Shown: positions 43,775-52,310 of the stretch, piece by piece | Layout of the letters: each line of letters opens with the position of its first letter | How positions within the stretch are numbered: the first letter of the stretch is position 1 | Assembly: GCA_964517125.1 (NCBI GenBank) | Contig: CAZFBD010000010.1 | Span: forward strand, 19,677 to 83,676 | Direction of reading: 5' to 3' | Source of the DNA: SHLQ01 sp964517125 | Lineage (GTDB): Bacteria; Actinomycetota; Acidimicrobiia; Acidimicrobiales; SHLQ01 | Length of the DNA: 64,000 bases | Made by a program: the position numbers and the translations under genes | Notes under the pieces: generated by a model | Told to the model about the DNA's origin: nothing | The model's database searches: none | What the model saw: only the letters and a program-made list of their open reading frames with translations

Positions 43775-43874
43775 NNNNNNNNNNNNNNNNNNNNNNNNNN
43801 NNNNNNNNNNNNNNNNNNNNNNNNNNNNNNNNNNNNNNNNNNNNNNNNNNNNNNNNNNNNNNNNNNNNNNNNNN
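43775..43874. other. assembly gap of exactly 100 N
   Basis: A run of 100 unknown bases, a standard placeholder length. Both flanks carry the same 55 bases, so the true distance is probably minus 55 (the contigs overlap). No coding sequence is lost if so: the 373 bases between the GH5 and fasciclin genes would shrink to about 218. That stretch contains no other gene that I can see. Confidence 0.9.
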
Positions 43875-43929
43875 CGCAAACGGTACGGATGACCGCTGCG
43901 GGCAACCGGACGTCAACCGGACGTTTCGG
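43875..43929 (+). repeat. 55-bp copy right of the N-run
   Basis: Identical to 43720-43774; see that entry. The remaining stretch to the fasciclin start (43930-44092) shows no recognised gene or strong hairpin. Confidence 0.9.
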
Positions 43930-44092
43930 TGTCGTGGTCTGACGATGTGGCACGCCAACTGAACAAATCCCCTTTGCCTGGCGCGACGGATCGAACAGGG
44001 GTTGCCCACGTCACACCCGGATTTCGCATCCGTGAAGCGTCGGTCGTTCGTAGACACGAGCAACCCCCCAAACACATGAGGTACACGACTCC

Positions 44093-44680
44093 ATGAACAT
44101 CAACTCCAAGCGCTTGGCCGCGCTTCTCCTGACCTTTGGCATGACGGCCGCTGCCTGTGGCGACGACACCGAGGTCGTTGCCGACACCGCCGACGACGCC
44201 ACTGAGGTTGTCGAAGAAGCGATGGAAGACGAGGCAATGGAAGACGAAGCCATGGCTGACCTTCCAGCCACCGTCGTCGATATTGCACTCTCGAGCGACG
44301 ACTTCTCCACGCTCGTGGCTGCCGTCACCGAAGCCGATCTCGTCGAGACGCTGCAGGGCGACGGCCCGTTCACGGTGTTCGCCCCAACGAACGCTGCGTT
44401 CGAGCAGGCACTTGCCGACCTCGGCCTCACGGCCGAAGAGCTTCTGGCCAGCCCCGACCTCGCCGGAATCCTCACGTACCACGTGGTCCCCGGCAAGGTT
44501 CTCGCTGCTGACGCCATCGCCGCCGACGGCACCGAGGTCGCAACCGTGAACGGCGACACCATCGCCATCTCGGTGGTCGACGGCAACGTCATGATCGACG
44601 GCGCCACGGTGACCACCGCCGATCTCGAAGCCGGCAACGGCGTCGTCCACGTCATCGACGCAGTCATCCTTCCGGGCTGA
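44093..44680 (+). CDS. fasciclin (FAS1) domain lipoprotein
   Basis: 195 residues. Signal peptide with lipobox MTAAAC, an acidic spacer (DDATEVVEEAMEDEAMEDEA) and one FAS1 domain: DFSTLVAAVTEADLVETLQG, GPFTVFAPTNAAFEQAL, ILTYHVVPGKVLAADA and the closing NGVVHVIDAVILPG. Surface-anchored adhesion or binding domain, common in actinobacteria. A strong hairpin terminator follows. Confidence 0.92.
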   Translation: MNINSKRLAALLLTFGMTAAACGDDTEVVADTADDATEVVEEAMEDEAMEDEAMADLPATVVDIALSSDDFSTLVAAVTEADLVETLQGDGPFTVFAPTNAAFEQALADLGLTAEELLASPDLAGILTYHVVPGKVLAADAIAADGTEVATVNGDTIAISVVDGNVMIDGATVTTADLEAGNGVVHVIDAVILPG

Positions 44681-44727
44681 CCAACCGTTTCTGCCGCAAG
44701 GATGCGGTAGAGAATGCACCTCCGGGG

Positions 44728-44762
44728 ATGCCGACCTCAGCGCCTGCTGGGGTCGGCATTTC
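44728..44762 (+). terminator. hairpin terminator after the fasciclin gene
   Basis: ATGCCGACC (44728-44736) pairs perfectly with GGTCGGCAT (44751-44759) and is followed by a short T-rich tail (TTTCTG). It sits between convergent genes and can serve both. Confidence 0.7.
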
Positions 44763-44771
44763 TGTGTCCGC

Positions 44772-45626
44772 CTACTCCTCGCCCAACTCGCTGACGATGT
44801 CGGCGATGAGTTCGGACGCCACCTTGCTCGGCTCGCCCGGCGATGACCGGGCGATCTGCCACGACATGGGCAGGTCGGTGAGTCCTTCGGCTCGCGGCCA
44901 TGGGATGAGCTCTCCTTCGACCGATCCCTCGGCAAGGACGGCCACACCCAGTCCGGCCTCGGCGGCGCCGATGACGCTTGCCATGCTCGGACCGGAGAAC
45001 GCGACGGTGGTGGCGATGCCAGCCTCTTTCAGGATGCCCTCGGCGAGCGGGCGGTAGAAGCCCCGGTCCCCAAAGGTGATGAGGGGAACTGGCCCGGTGT
45101 CGAAGGTCCAGTCGGGTGCACTGACCCACACAAGCTTGTCCCGCCACAGAATCGTGTCGGCCGGCTTGCAATCATCCGGGAGCACCTGCAGCACAGCGAC
45201 ATCGAGTTGTCCATCGTTCAGCATCTCGTCGAGACGGGGCGAGGATTCGACGACGAACTCAATGCTGATTGCCGGATGGATTCGGTTGAACCGGGCCAAC
45301 ACATCACACATACGGGCCGCGCTGATCTCCTCGGTGGTGCCGAGCTTCACCGTTCCTCGGAGCTCCGAGCTCTCGAGGCGTGAGACGGCTTCGTCGTGGG
45401 CATCGACGATGGTTCGGGCGTAGCCAAGAAGCTCGCGCCCATCACGTGACGGGCGCAGACTGCGACCCTCGCGGATCAGGAGATCCCGGCCGACCTTCTC
45501 TTCGAGGCGCTTGATCTTCCAGCTGACGGCGGACTGGCTCACATCGAGCGCTTCGGCCGCGCGGGTCATGCCACCAAGGTCCAACACGGTCGCAAAGGTA
45601 CGGAGAGATTCCACATCGAGCTGCAT
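44772..45626 (-). CDS. LysR family transcriptional regulator
   Basis: 284 residues. Winged helix with LRTFATVLDLGGMTRAAEAL and SQSAVSWKIKRLEEKVGR, then a type-2 periplasmic-binding-like effector domain (GTVKLGTTEEISAARM, LDEMLNDGQLDVAVLQ, SVIGAAEAGLGVAVLAEGSV). The divergent gene is a 44-residue protein, so the target is unclear. The gap contains a wide inverted repeat CATGACAA/TTGTGTCATG. Confidence 0.9.
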   Translation of the reverse strand: MQLDVESLRTFATVLDLGGMTRAAEALDVSQSAVSWKIKRLEEKVGRDLLIREGRSLRPSRDGRELLGYARTIVDAHDEAVSRLESSELRGTVKLGTTEEISAARMCDVLARFNRIHPAISIEFVVESSPRLDEMLNDGQLDVAVLQVLPDDCKPADTILWRDKLVWVSAPDWTFDTGPVPLITFGDRGFYRPLAEGILKEAGIATTVAFSGPSMASVIGAAEAGLGVAVLAEGSVEGELIPWPRAEGLTDLPMSWQIARSSPGEPSKVASELIADIVSELGEE

Positions 45627-45707
45627 GACTCAAGCATGACAAGATTTGGTGGAAAGTACAATGTTCAGGCAGTTGTGTCATGGGGCGAATGTGCCGAGAA
45701 TAGACCC

Positions 45708-45842
45708 ATGAAGAACATCCACACCCCCCAGAAGTCCCCCAACACCCTGGCTGCTCTCCGTGCCGCATACGGACCCGGCTTCCAGATGAACGGCCCAACC
45801 GACGCAACACTTCGCGCAATCACCCGCAACAACGCGCGCTGA
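45708..45842 (+). CDS. 44-residue hypothetical protein
   Basis: ATG 45708; MKNIHTPQKSPNTLAALRAA then YGPGFQMNGPTDATLRAI and a basic end. Polar, no signal or membrane segment, no known family. It sits between a divergent LysR regulator and a strong hairpin, in its own transcription unit by layout, which supports a real small gene, though weakly. Confidence 0.4.
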   Translation: MKNIHTPQKSPNTLAALRAAYGPGFQMNGPTDATLRAITRNNAR

Positions 45843-45858
45843 TCCCCCCGCTGTTCGA

Positions 45859-45892
45859 GCATGCCGCCGTCGCCCCAACGGTGGCGGCATGC
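45859..45892 (+). terminator. GC-rich hairpin after the small gene
   Basis: GCATGCCGCC (45859-45868) pairs perfectly with GGCGGCATGC (45883-45892) over a 14-base loop, 17 bases after the stop. No T-run follows, so efficiency as an intrinsic terminator is uncertain. Confidence 0.6.
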
Positions 45893-45953
45893 TCGTTCGG
45901 CGTTCCCTCGCTTCGGGTCTGCCGGTCAGACCAAAGCGATGGACAAGAAGGCG

Positions 45954-45972
45954 CCGCTAGCGGACCGCTAGC
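45954..45972. promoter_or_regulatory. repeated palindromic CCGCTAGC sites
   Basis: CCGCTAGCGG (45954-45963) is a perfect palindrome and CCGCTAGC recurs at 45965-45972, eleven bases on, so that GCTAGCG-GAC-CGCTAGC is also a palindrome. About 29 bases before the start of the next gene; candidate operator for an unknown dimeric regulator. Confidence 0.35.
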
Positions 45973-46000
45973 ATCCGTGGCACACAAAGGAGCCGTCACG

Positions 46001-46399
46001 GTGGCCATTCTCGACAACCTTGCGGCGCACATCGCCGACGAAACCTCCATGCAGGTCGACGAGGCTGTGCTGCTGTTGTCGTCCGCCGATGGACTCCCCC
46101 GGGCTCGCCTGGCGAAGCGCAGTTTGTCCCGCCATGCCCTGTTGTCTGCTCCCGCAGGACTGTTCTTCTGCGACCTCGACTTCTCACGGGACAAGGACTT
46201 CCTGGCGGAACTCGCTGCCAAGAACGTGGAGGTTGGCGATCTGACCCGGCTGAACCCGAAGGAGGAGATCGTCATCGAGGGCAACTGGCCGGCCCGGAAG
46301 GTACAGATCAGCGGGACGTACTACACGGTCCCTCGCAACTTCACCGACGCCCTGGTGGCCATCGTCAACTCGCAGCGTTCCAGCAAACGAAAGTGGTGA
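46001..46399 (+). CDS. conserved-looking hypothetical protein, 132 residues
   Basis: GTG 46001 with AAAGGAG eight bases upstream. AAHIADETSMQVDEAVLLLS, LSRHALLSAPAGLFFCDLDF, DLTRLNPKEEIVIEGNWPAR and YYTVPRNFTDALVAIVNSQ suggest a compact alpha/beta protein with no signal or membrane segment. Family not recognised. Followed after 30 bases by the TrmB-like methyltransferase. Confidence 0.65.
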   Translation: MAILDNLAAHIADETSMQVDEAVLLLSSADGLPRARLAKRSLSRHALLSAPAGLFFCDLDFSRDKDFLAELAAKNVEVGDLTRLNPKEEIVIEGNWPARKVQISGTYYTVPRNFTDALVAIVNSQRSSKRKW

Positions 46400-46429
46400 C
46401 ACTGCGATAGCGCGGTGTGGATCGATTGC

Positions 46430-47068
46430 ATGGACACACCCCGCGACATTCGAGGAACCCTGAACGGCAGCCGACTGTTCGAGCAACCCCAGTACCGAGA
46501 CGAGGCTGCCCGCTTTGTCGAGTTTCTGCAGGCGCCGGGCCCCCGGCTGTTGGAGGTGGGCTTCGACCACGGTCGTCGAATTCTCGACACGGCCGACCGC
46601 AACCCGGACTGGCGCATCGCCGGGCTGGAGGTGCGTGAGAAGCGTGTGCATGGCGTCATGGTCCGGGGCAAAGAACGCGGCCTCGACAACCTGCTCGCAT
46701 GGCGCGCCGACGCCAGAACCGTGCTTGCGAACGTCGTCCCTCCCAGCAGTTTCGACATCGTCGAGGTCCTCTTTCCCACTCCCTGGTGGAACCCGAAGCT
46801 GCGTGCGAAACGCCTGCTTCTCACGCCGGAGTTCATCGAGGATGTCCATCGCTGTCTGCGTCCCGGGGGACTGCTCCTGGTCGCAACGGACGTCGAGCGC
46901 TACGCATTAGAGATTGCCGAGAGCCTGGAGGCCAGCCCGCTCTCGCGTTGCGATGATGGTTGGCAGCGGCGTCCTGCGTGCGAGGCGCTGTCGCGGCGGG
47001 AGAGAAAGTGCGAGCGAGAAGGGTTGGACGTATGGCGCTTCGCTGCGGAGCGCCATGCCGACGGCTAG
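46430..47068 (+). CDS. TrmB-like SAM-dependent methyltransferase
   Basis: 212 residues from ATG 46430. SAM-binding LLEVGFDHGRRILDTA with G-x-D-x-G, IAGLEVREKRVHGV, FPTPWWNPKLRAKRLLLTPE and RPGGLLLVATDVERYALEI follow the order seen in tRNA (guanine-46-N7) methyltransferases, but the FPDPW loop is changed to FPTPWW and the C-terminal tRNA-binding part is shorter. Either a divergent TrmB or a paralogue with another substrate. Confidence 0.75.
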   Translation: MDTPRDIRGTLNGSRLFEQPQYRDEAARFVEFLQAPGPRLLEVGFDHGRRILDTADRNPDWRIAGLEVREKRVHGVMVRGKERGLDNLLAWRADARTVLANVVPPSSFDIVEVLFPTPWWNPKLRAKRLLLTPEFIEDVHRCLRPGGLLLVATDVERYALEIAESLEASPLSRCDDGWQRRPACEALSRRERKCEREGLDVWRFAAERHADG

Positions 47069-47081
47069 CCGGCGACCGCTC

Positions 47082-48689
47082 CTACAACTCGACCCAGTCG
47101 CCCTGCGCCCACTGCTCGCGGAGGGCGAACTTCTGGATCTTGCCCGAGCCCGTCATGGGAAACTCGTCTACTGCGAACCAGTGCTTGGGGGTCTTGTGCG
47201 GGGCGAGATGATCGCGAAGGTGTGCGAACAGGGCGACCTTGTCGACCGTTCCGCCGGGTGCGGGTTTGACGAACGCGGCCACGGTCTCCCCCCACTTGTC
47301 GTCGGGTAGACCAATCACCGCCACTTCGCTCACGTCGTCGCGTTCGAACAACAGCTCCTCGAGTTCCTTGGGATAGATGTTCTCGCCACCTCGGATGATC
47401 ATGTCCTTCAGCCGGCCCTCGATGGTGCAGTAGCCACGGTCGTCCATGGCCGCGAGATCGCCGGTGTGCAACCACCCATCGGCGTCGATCGTGGCCGCGG
47501 TCTGTTCGGGCATGAGGTAGTAGCCATGCATCGTGTGGTAGCCGCGGGTGCACAGCTCACCCACGTGGCCGGTGGGCACCGTGTCTCCGGTTTCGACATC
47601 AACGATGCGAACTTCGATGTGCGGAAACGGGGGTCCGATGGTCTGCGCCTTGTCCTCGATGACGTCGCCGGGCGAGTTCATGTTGATGACGGGCGAGCAT
47701 TCGGTCTGGCCGTAGACGATGGTGAACGGCGCTCCGAGCTTCTCCTCAAAGGTGCGCACGAGGTGCTCGGGCACGAGCGAGCCGCCAGAGTTGACCACCT
47801 TGAGCGAGCTCAGATCGGTCGTCTCGAAATGGGGGTGTTCGAGCAGCGCAACGAGCATCGTGGGGACGCCCAACATCATGTTGACCCGGTACGTTTCGTG
47901 CAGCTCGAGCACAAGGCCCGGCTCGAATGCCGGCACCAGCACCTGGGTGCATTTCATGGCGGCGGTGCCGAGCATCGACATGGCGCTGCCAGCTGTGTGG
48001 AACAACGGCATCTGGGTGAGCGCCACGTCGCCTTCGCTGATCCCGAGCCGGTCGAAGTAGTGATAGGCGTTGTTCACGAGCCCGTGGTGATGGAGGGTTG
48101 CTCCCTTCGGAAACCCGGTGGTTCCAGAGGTGTACTGGATCATCACGTTGTCACGAGGAGAGACGGAGGGCAGCGCGCCGTCACGTTCGCTCCCGGCCGC
48201 GATGAAGTCGTCCCACTCGGCGAATCGGATGATCTCCTGAAGGTCCGGACACTCTGGCTGCACCTCTCGTGCGATGCGGAGCATGGGGTTGCCGCGGTGT
48301 TCATCGACGACGAAGAGCGCCTTGGCGTTGGATTGGGTGAGCACGTACTGCAGTTCGCTGGCCTGGTAGCCGGGGTTGACGGTCACGATGGTCATGCCGG
48401 CCAGTGCGACGCCGAACTCGAGGATTCCCCACTCGGGAATGTTGTGCGCCCAAACGGCGACGTGATCGCCGGGCGAAAAGCGAGTGAGCAGGGCGTGCGC
48501 GGTGCGTTCGGACTCGGCGAGCAGTTCGGACCACGTCCACTGTCGGCGCGCCGCCACTTCGGCAGCGCCCTCGATCAGCGCCACGTCGTCGGGCACGTCA
48601 GCGGCCGCACGGCGGAGGACGTCGCCGATCGTCATGTCCAACAAGGGCGGTTCGGTCGGGCCGGTTGCATGCGAGGTCAGAAGGTTCAT
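47082..48689 (-). CDS. acyl-CoA synthetase (AMP-forming)
   Basis: 535 residues. P-loop IQYTSGTTGFPKGATLHHHG, adenine motif YGQTECSPV, DGWLHTGDLAAMDDRGYCTI, the hinge GRLKDMIIRGGENIYP and the catalytic Lys in GSGKIQKFALRE. Fatty-acid/aryl-CoA ligase of the FadD or Acs-like type; ATP plus carboxylate plus CoA to acyl-CoA. Divergent from the IclR regulator, 81 bases apart. Confidence 0.92.
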   Translation of the reverse strand: MNLLTSHATGPTEPPLLDMTIGDVLRRAAADVPDDVALIEGAAEVAARRQWTWSELLAESERTAHALLTRFSPGDHVAVWAHNIPEWGILEFGVALAGMTIVTVNPGYQASELQYVLTQSNAKALFVVDEHRGNPMLRIAREVQPECPDLQEIIRFAEWDDFIAAGSERDGALPSVSPRDNVMIQYTSGTTGFPKGATLHHHGLVNNAYHYFDRLGISEGDVALTQMPLFHTAGSAMSMLGTAAMKCTQVLVPAFEPGLVLELHETYRVNMMLGVPTMLVALLEHPHFETTDLSSLKVVNSGGSLVPEHLVRTFEEKLGAPFTIVYGQTECSPVINMNSPGDVIEDKAQTIGPPFPHIEVRIVDVETGDTVPTGHVGELCTRGYHTMHGYYLMPEQTAATIDADGWLHTGDLAAMDDRGYCTIEGRLKDMIIRGGENIYPKELEELLFERDDVSEVAVIGLPDDKWGETVAAFVKPAPGGTVDKVALFAHLRDHLAPHKTPKHWFAVDEFPMTGSGKIQKFALREQWAQGDWVEL

Positions 48690-48749
48690 CCGTCGTCCTT
48701 GGAGAGTTTCGTGTGCTCGGTGGCGGCGAAGACGGCCATCGGGAGTTCA

Positions 48750-48770
48750 ACATTCTACTATTCACGACAT
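48750..48770. promoter_or_regulatory. AT-rich divergent promoter, possible IclR site
   Basis: The sequence ACATTCTACTATTCACGACAT just before the IclR start is unusually AT-rich for this genome. Read on the minus strand it holds GAATAG and GAATGT half-sites close together, the kind of element IclR-type regulators bind. Weak evidence; position between two divergent genes is the main support. Confidence 0.3.
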
Positions 48771-49538
48771 ATGCCAGATTCGAACAACCGCGAGAGCCTG
48801 TCGCCCGCTGTCAACAGCGCGGCCGACATTCTGAACCTTCTGGCAGAGGTTGGCGAGCCCATGGGCGGCGCCGAGATTGCGCGGCGTATCGACCGTGCGA
48901 AGTCCACTTCGTCGAACATTCTTGCGGCGTTGGAACAGTCGGGTCTGCTGGAACGCTCCGGAAACGAATACCAACTTGGTCGCAAGCTCGTTGAGCTGGG
49001 TGGCGCGTACCTGGCCCAGACCGACCTCGTGGCCGAGTTTCATCGGCTCTGCCGTGAGCTTCCCTTGGCGAAGGAGGAGACGCTGTCGCTGTCCTCGCTT
49101 CAGGGGGAGGAGATCCTCTACCTTGCGCACCACAACGGGAGCCAGCCGGTGCGCTGGTTCGCAAACGTTGGGGCCCGACTTCCGGCGGTCGCAACGGCAA
49201 TGGGAATCACGATGCTTGCGTCAATTCCCGAGACCGACTTTGACGAGTTCATTGCCTCGGACGTGACGTACCCGTGCGAGACGAAATTTTCCTACCGCAA
49301 CGGTGACGAGCTGAAGGTTGCGGTCGAACAGGCGCGTACCGATGGCTATGCGATCGGCGATCAGCTCAACACGCTGGGTCTGTGCAGTCTGGCTCGGCCG
49401 GTTCGGAGCCGATTCGACAACCGGAACCTGGCCGTGGGCGTCACCATGCTCTCGGCGCGTCGGGATCCCGAGCTTGAAACCGCGCTGCTCGACGACCTCC
49501 GGTTGCTCGCCGAGTCTCTGCCGCCGGCGACCGACTGA
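48771..49538 (+). CDS. IclR family transcriptional regulator
   Basis: 255 residues from ATG 48771. N-terminal winged helix (AADILNLLAEVGEPMGGAEIA, RAKSTSSNILAALEQSGLL) and C-terminal effector domain (YLAHHNGSQPVRWFANVGAR, LPAVATAMGITMLASI, GYAIGDQLNTLGLCSLARPV). IclR proteins often govern sugar-acid and aromatic catabolism; the downstream locus is exactly that, so it is the likely regulator. Confidence 0.9.
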   Translation: MPDSNNRESLSPAVNSAADILNLLAEVGEPMGGAEIARRIDRAKSTSSNILAALEQSGLLERSGNEYQLGRKLVELGGAYLAQTDLVAEFHRLCRELPLAKEETLSLSSLQGEEILYLAHHNGSQPVRWFANVGARLPAVATAMGITMLASIPETDFDEFIASDVTYPCETKFSYRNGDELKVAVEQARTDGYAIGDQLNTLGLCSLARPVRSRFDNRNLAVGVTMLSARRDPELETALLDDLRLLAESLPPATD

Positions 49539-49750
49539 TCCCTGTCGTTTCAACGAGATTGCACAGGCGCGGGTTCGTTCACTGGTCCCTTTTTCGCGGC
49601 CATTCGCCAGATTTTCTTCATTCGCGCCTTCCCTGAGACAGTCGTCACGTGTATGGTCAGTCCAAGCAACTGGTCGCAGTTCAGCATTCTGAACGCCGGA
49701 TCCTGGGGGAACCGGATGTGTGACCGACGCCCTGAGGAGGGGGAACCGAA

Positions 49751-50911
49751 ATGAAAATGATGAAGTTCTTGTCCGTGCTCGTCGCTTTGGTCCTTGTCGC
49801 TGCTGCATGCGGTAGCGATGCCGACACCGAGACCGCAGCAACAGAAACCACCGAAGCCGACGCAACCGCGACTACGGAGGCAGAAGCCGAAGAAGCGGAA
49901 GCAGAAGACGACGCACCCGCCACGACCGAGGCCGAAGCCGAGGAGGCCGACGAGCCGGCTGCTGCGTGTGAGCATCCCTACGGCACCGACTTCGTGTGTG
50001 AGCTGCAGGCCAGCGAGGACTACCTCGTCGGCGTTTCGCTGCAGCAGCAGCGGGCAAACTTCTGGGTTGCCGTAAAGAACGGCTCGACCGACTCCGCCGT
50101 TCGTGCCGCAGCCGCCGAGCCCACGTTTGCTGATGCGAACGGTGAGGATGACAAGCAGCTCAACGATGTGAAGAACATGATTGCCGCTGGCATCGATGGC
50201 CTCGTCCTCGGTGCAACCAACTCGGGATCAGCTGTTGGTATCGCCGACGAAGCAATCGCTGCCGGTATCCCTGTCGTCGCTGTTGCACTCCAGATTGGTG
50301 ACCCCGAGGTCTTCGGTGGACAGCACGTCTACGACGGCACCCTTGCGCTGGTGACCAACGACGACAAGGACATGGGCATGCGTGCTTCGGCCTTCGTCGA
50401 GGGAGTTGCTGCCGAGGCCGACGGAACGCTGAACATCGTTGTGCTCTCCGGTACGCCCGGCACCTCGAACGCCACGCTTCGCAACGAAGGCTTCCTCGAA
50501 GGGCTCGATGCAATGGGCATCGACTACGAGATCACGAACGACCAGACCGGCCGGTTCAAGCGTGAGGAAGCAAAGGTTGCATGCGACAACATGCTCGCCG
50601 CCGACGACTCGATCGACCTCATCTACTCGCACTCCGACGAGATGACCATCGGCTGTGTGACCTCGATGGAGAACGCTGGTCGTACCGACATTCCGGTTGC
50701 TTCGATCGGTGGCAACACCGAGGGAATCGCACTTGTCGCCAACGGTTCGGTCCTCGGCACGGTCTGCCAGAAGCCAGCCACGATGGGAGCGGTTGCCACG
50801 CAGCTGATCATCCGTCACCTCAACGGCGAGGACATCCCCGCTGAGCCGTTCTTCTACGCCACTCCGGCGATCACCGCTGACAACCTGGGCGACTGCGTAC
50901 CAGAGTGGTAG
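49751..50911 (+). CDS. sugar ABC transporter substrate-binding lipoprotein
   Basis: 386 residues. Lipobox LVAAAC, then a long acidic Thr/Glu/Ala linker (residues ~25-70), then a periplasmic-binding type 1 domain: VGVSLQQQRANFWVAVKNG, NMIAAGIDGLVLGATNS, NIVVLSGTPGTSNATLRNEG, DLIYSHSDEMTIGCV, IPVASIGGNTEG. Matches the CUT2 ribose/xylose-type binding proteins. First gene of the importer operon; GAGGAGGGGG is its ribosome binding site. Confidence 0.93.
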   Translation: MKMMKFLSVLVALVLVAAACGSDADTETAATETTEADATATTEAEAEEAEAEDDAPATTEAEAEEADEPAAACEHPYGTDFVCELQASEDYLVGVSLQQQRANFWVAVKNGSTDSAVRAAAAEPTFADANGEDDKQLNDVKNMIAAGIDGLVLGATNSGSAVGIADEAIAAGIPVVAVALQIGDPEVFGGQHVYDGTLALVTNDDKDMGMRASAFVEGVAAEADGTLNIVVLSGTPGTSNATLRNEGFLEGLDAMGIDYEITNDQTGRFKREEAKVACDNMLAADDSIDLIYSHSDEMTIGCVTSMENAGRTDIPVASIGGNTEGIALVANGSVLGTVCQKPATMGAVATQLIIRHLNGEDIPAEPFFYATPAITADNLGDCVPEW

Positions 50912-50972
50912 ATCCCACTCGTGCGCAGTGGTAACGGCTGCGCACCGTCGTACAGCAACTGTTTGACTCGGT

Positions 50973-51000
50973 CACCCCTGGGAGAACGCTCCCAGGGGTG
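50973..51000 (+). terminator. perfect 12-bp hairpin between binding-protein and permease genes
   Basis: CACCCCTGGGAG (50973-50984) pairs perfectly with CTCCCAGGGGTG (50989-51000) over a four-base loop. No T-run. In this position such hairpins usually protect the upstream mRNA or limit readthrough so that more binding protein than permease is made. Confidence 0.7.
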
Positions 51001-51044
51001 GCCTTGGCAAGGCTCACGCAGCAGCACAAGTCTCAGGAGTATTG

Positions 51045-52310
51045 GTGCAAGACAATCCAACAGCGGCCAAGTTCGATGACACCGGAGTCGAGGTCGCATC
51101 GCACAGCATTCGGGAATCGTTGACCTTCCGCAACGCCGGCATCTACTACGCCCTGATGCTGATCGTCGCCATCTTCACGTGGTGGTCCTACAGCGGCTCG
51201 GGGATCTTCTACCTCAATGCGTCGAACGTCGAAAACGTTCTGGAACAGGCAGCCACTCCGGTCGCGATCATTGCGATTGGTATGACCGTGTTGATGGTCA
51301 GCGGCAACTTCGATCTCTCGGTCACGTCGAATGCCGCACTTTCGGCCATGTCCATAGCGATCGCCATCGAACACGGCTGGTTCTCGTTTCTTGGCGGTCC
51401 CGAGGCGGCAGTGGTGGCGTCGCTGATCTTCGGCGTCATCGTCGGAACCGTCGCTGGTCTCATCAACGGACTGATCCACTGGTACGTGGGTCTCAACTCG
51501 TTCATCGTGACCCTGGGTTCGCTCACCGCATACCGGGGGCTGACGCTGCTCATCGCCAACGACGCGTCGGTCGATGTTCGGTTCCGCAAGGAGCTCACCG
51601 AAGAGCAGATCGCCAACAACGACCGTGAGACCGAAGAAGGACAGTTCCTCGGCGAGCTGATCGGCGACACGATCGGCGACTTCAACCTGCTCCTTCTCGC
51701 AGGCCTGGGGTTCCTCGTGGCGGCCGGGGGCATGTTCATCTCCGGTCAGGCGAAGGTCCCGGTTCGGATCGCCGCGGGCATTGGACTGTTCAGCATCCTC
51801 ACCTCCTTCTTTGTCGACTACACGACCTCGATCTCTCACAAGCTCGTCGTTCTCGTGATCCTGCTCATCGTCACCTGGGCGTTCATGACGTTCACTGCGC
51901 CCGGCCTGCACGTGTACGCGGTCGGCGGCAACCTTGAAGCGTCGAAAGCGGCCGGCATCAACGTCGCTCTCTATCGCATCGTGCCGTTCATGTTCGTTGG
52001 GTTCTGCTGTGGTTTGGCTGCGGTCACCTACATCGCCGAACAGAAGAACATCGAGCCGAACCTCTGGTTCGGTCGGGAGCTCTGGGTGTTGGCGTCGTGC
52101 ATCATCGGCGGGGTCTCGCTCACGGGTGGATCGGGCAAGGTCATGAAGTCGATGGCCGGCGCATTGTTGCTCTACACCCTCCTGAACGGGTTCCAAATCA
52201 ACCGGGTGGCGCCCTCGATTCAGGACACGAGCATCGGCGTGCTCATCGTCGCTTCAGCGGCCGCCTATGCGCTGGCCGAACGGCGGGCCGCAGCGAAGGG
52301 ACAGATCTGA
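51045..52310 (+). CDS. ABC sugar permease (CUT2 type)
   Basis: 421 residues from GTG 51045 (a TTG lies directly before it). About ten hydrophobic segments. FDLSVTSNAALSAMSIAI, VGLINGLIHWYVGLNSFIVTLGSLTAYRG, YAVGGNLEASKAAGINV and ASCIIGGVSLTGGSGKV are family hallmarks. An extended hydrophilic loop (residues ~185-215) is longer than in ribose permeases. Its stop overlaps the ATPase start (TGATG). Confidence 0.9.
   Translation: MQDNPTAAKFDDTGVEVASHSIRESLTFRNAGIYYALMLIVAIFTWWSYSGSGIFYLNASNVENVLEQAATPVAIIAIGMTVLMVSGNFDLSVTSNAALSAMSIAIAIEHGWFSFLGGPEAAVVASLIFGVIVGTVAGLINGLIHWYVGLNSFIVTLGSLTAYRGLTLLIANDASVDVRFRKELTEEQIANNDRETEEGQFLGELIGDTIGDFNLLLLAGLGFLVAAGGMFISGQAKVPVRIAAGIGLFSILTSFFVDYTTSISHKLVVLVILLIVTWAFMTFTAPGLHVYAVGGNLEASKAAGINVALYRIVPFMFVGFCCGLAAVTYIAEQKNIEPNLWFGRELWVLASCIIGGVSLTGGSGKVMKSMAGALLLYTLLNGFQINRVAPSIQDTSIGVLIVASAAAYALAERRAAAKGQI

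Noticed and set aside
43720..43929. 55-bp direct repeats as a mobile-element target duplication or att site
   Set aside because: They abut an artificial 100-N run and are exactly 55 bases, which fits an assembler k-mer overlap; no transposase or integrase is present.
45635..45682. Wide inverted repeat CATGACAA/TTGTGTCATG as a LysR operator
   Set aside because: The arms are imperfect and about 30 bases apart, unlike the T-N11-A box; kept only as a remark in the LysR entry.
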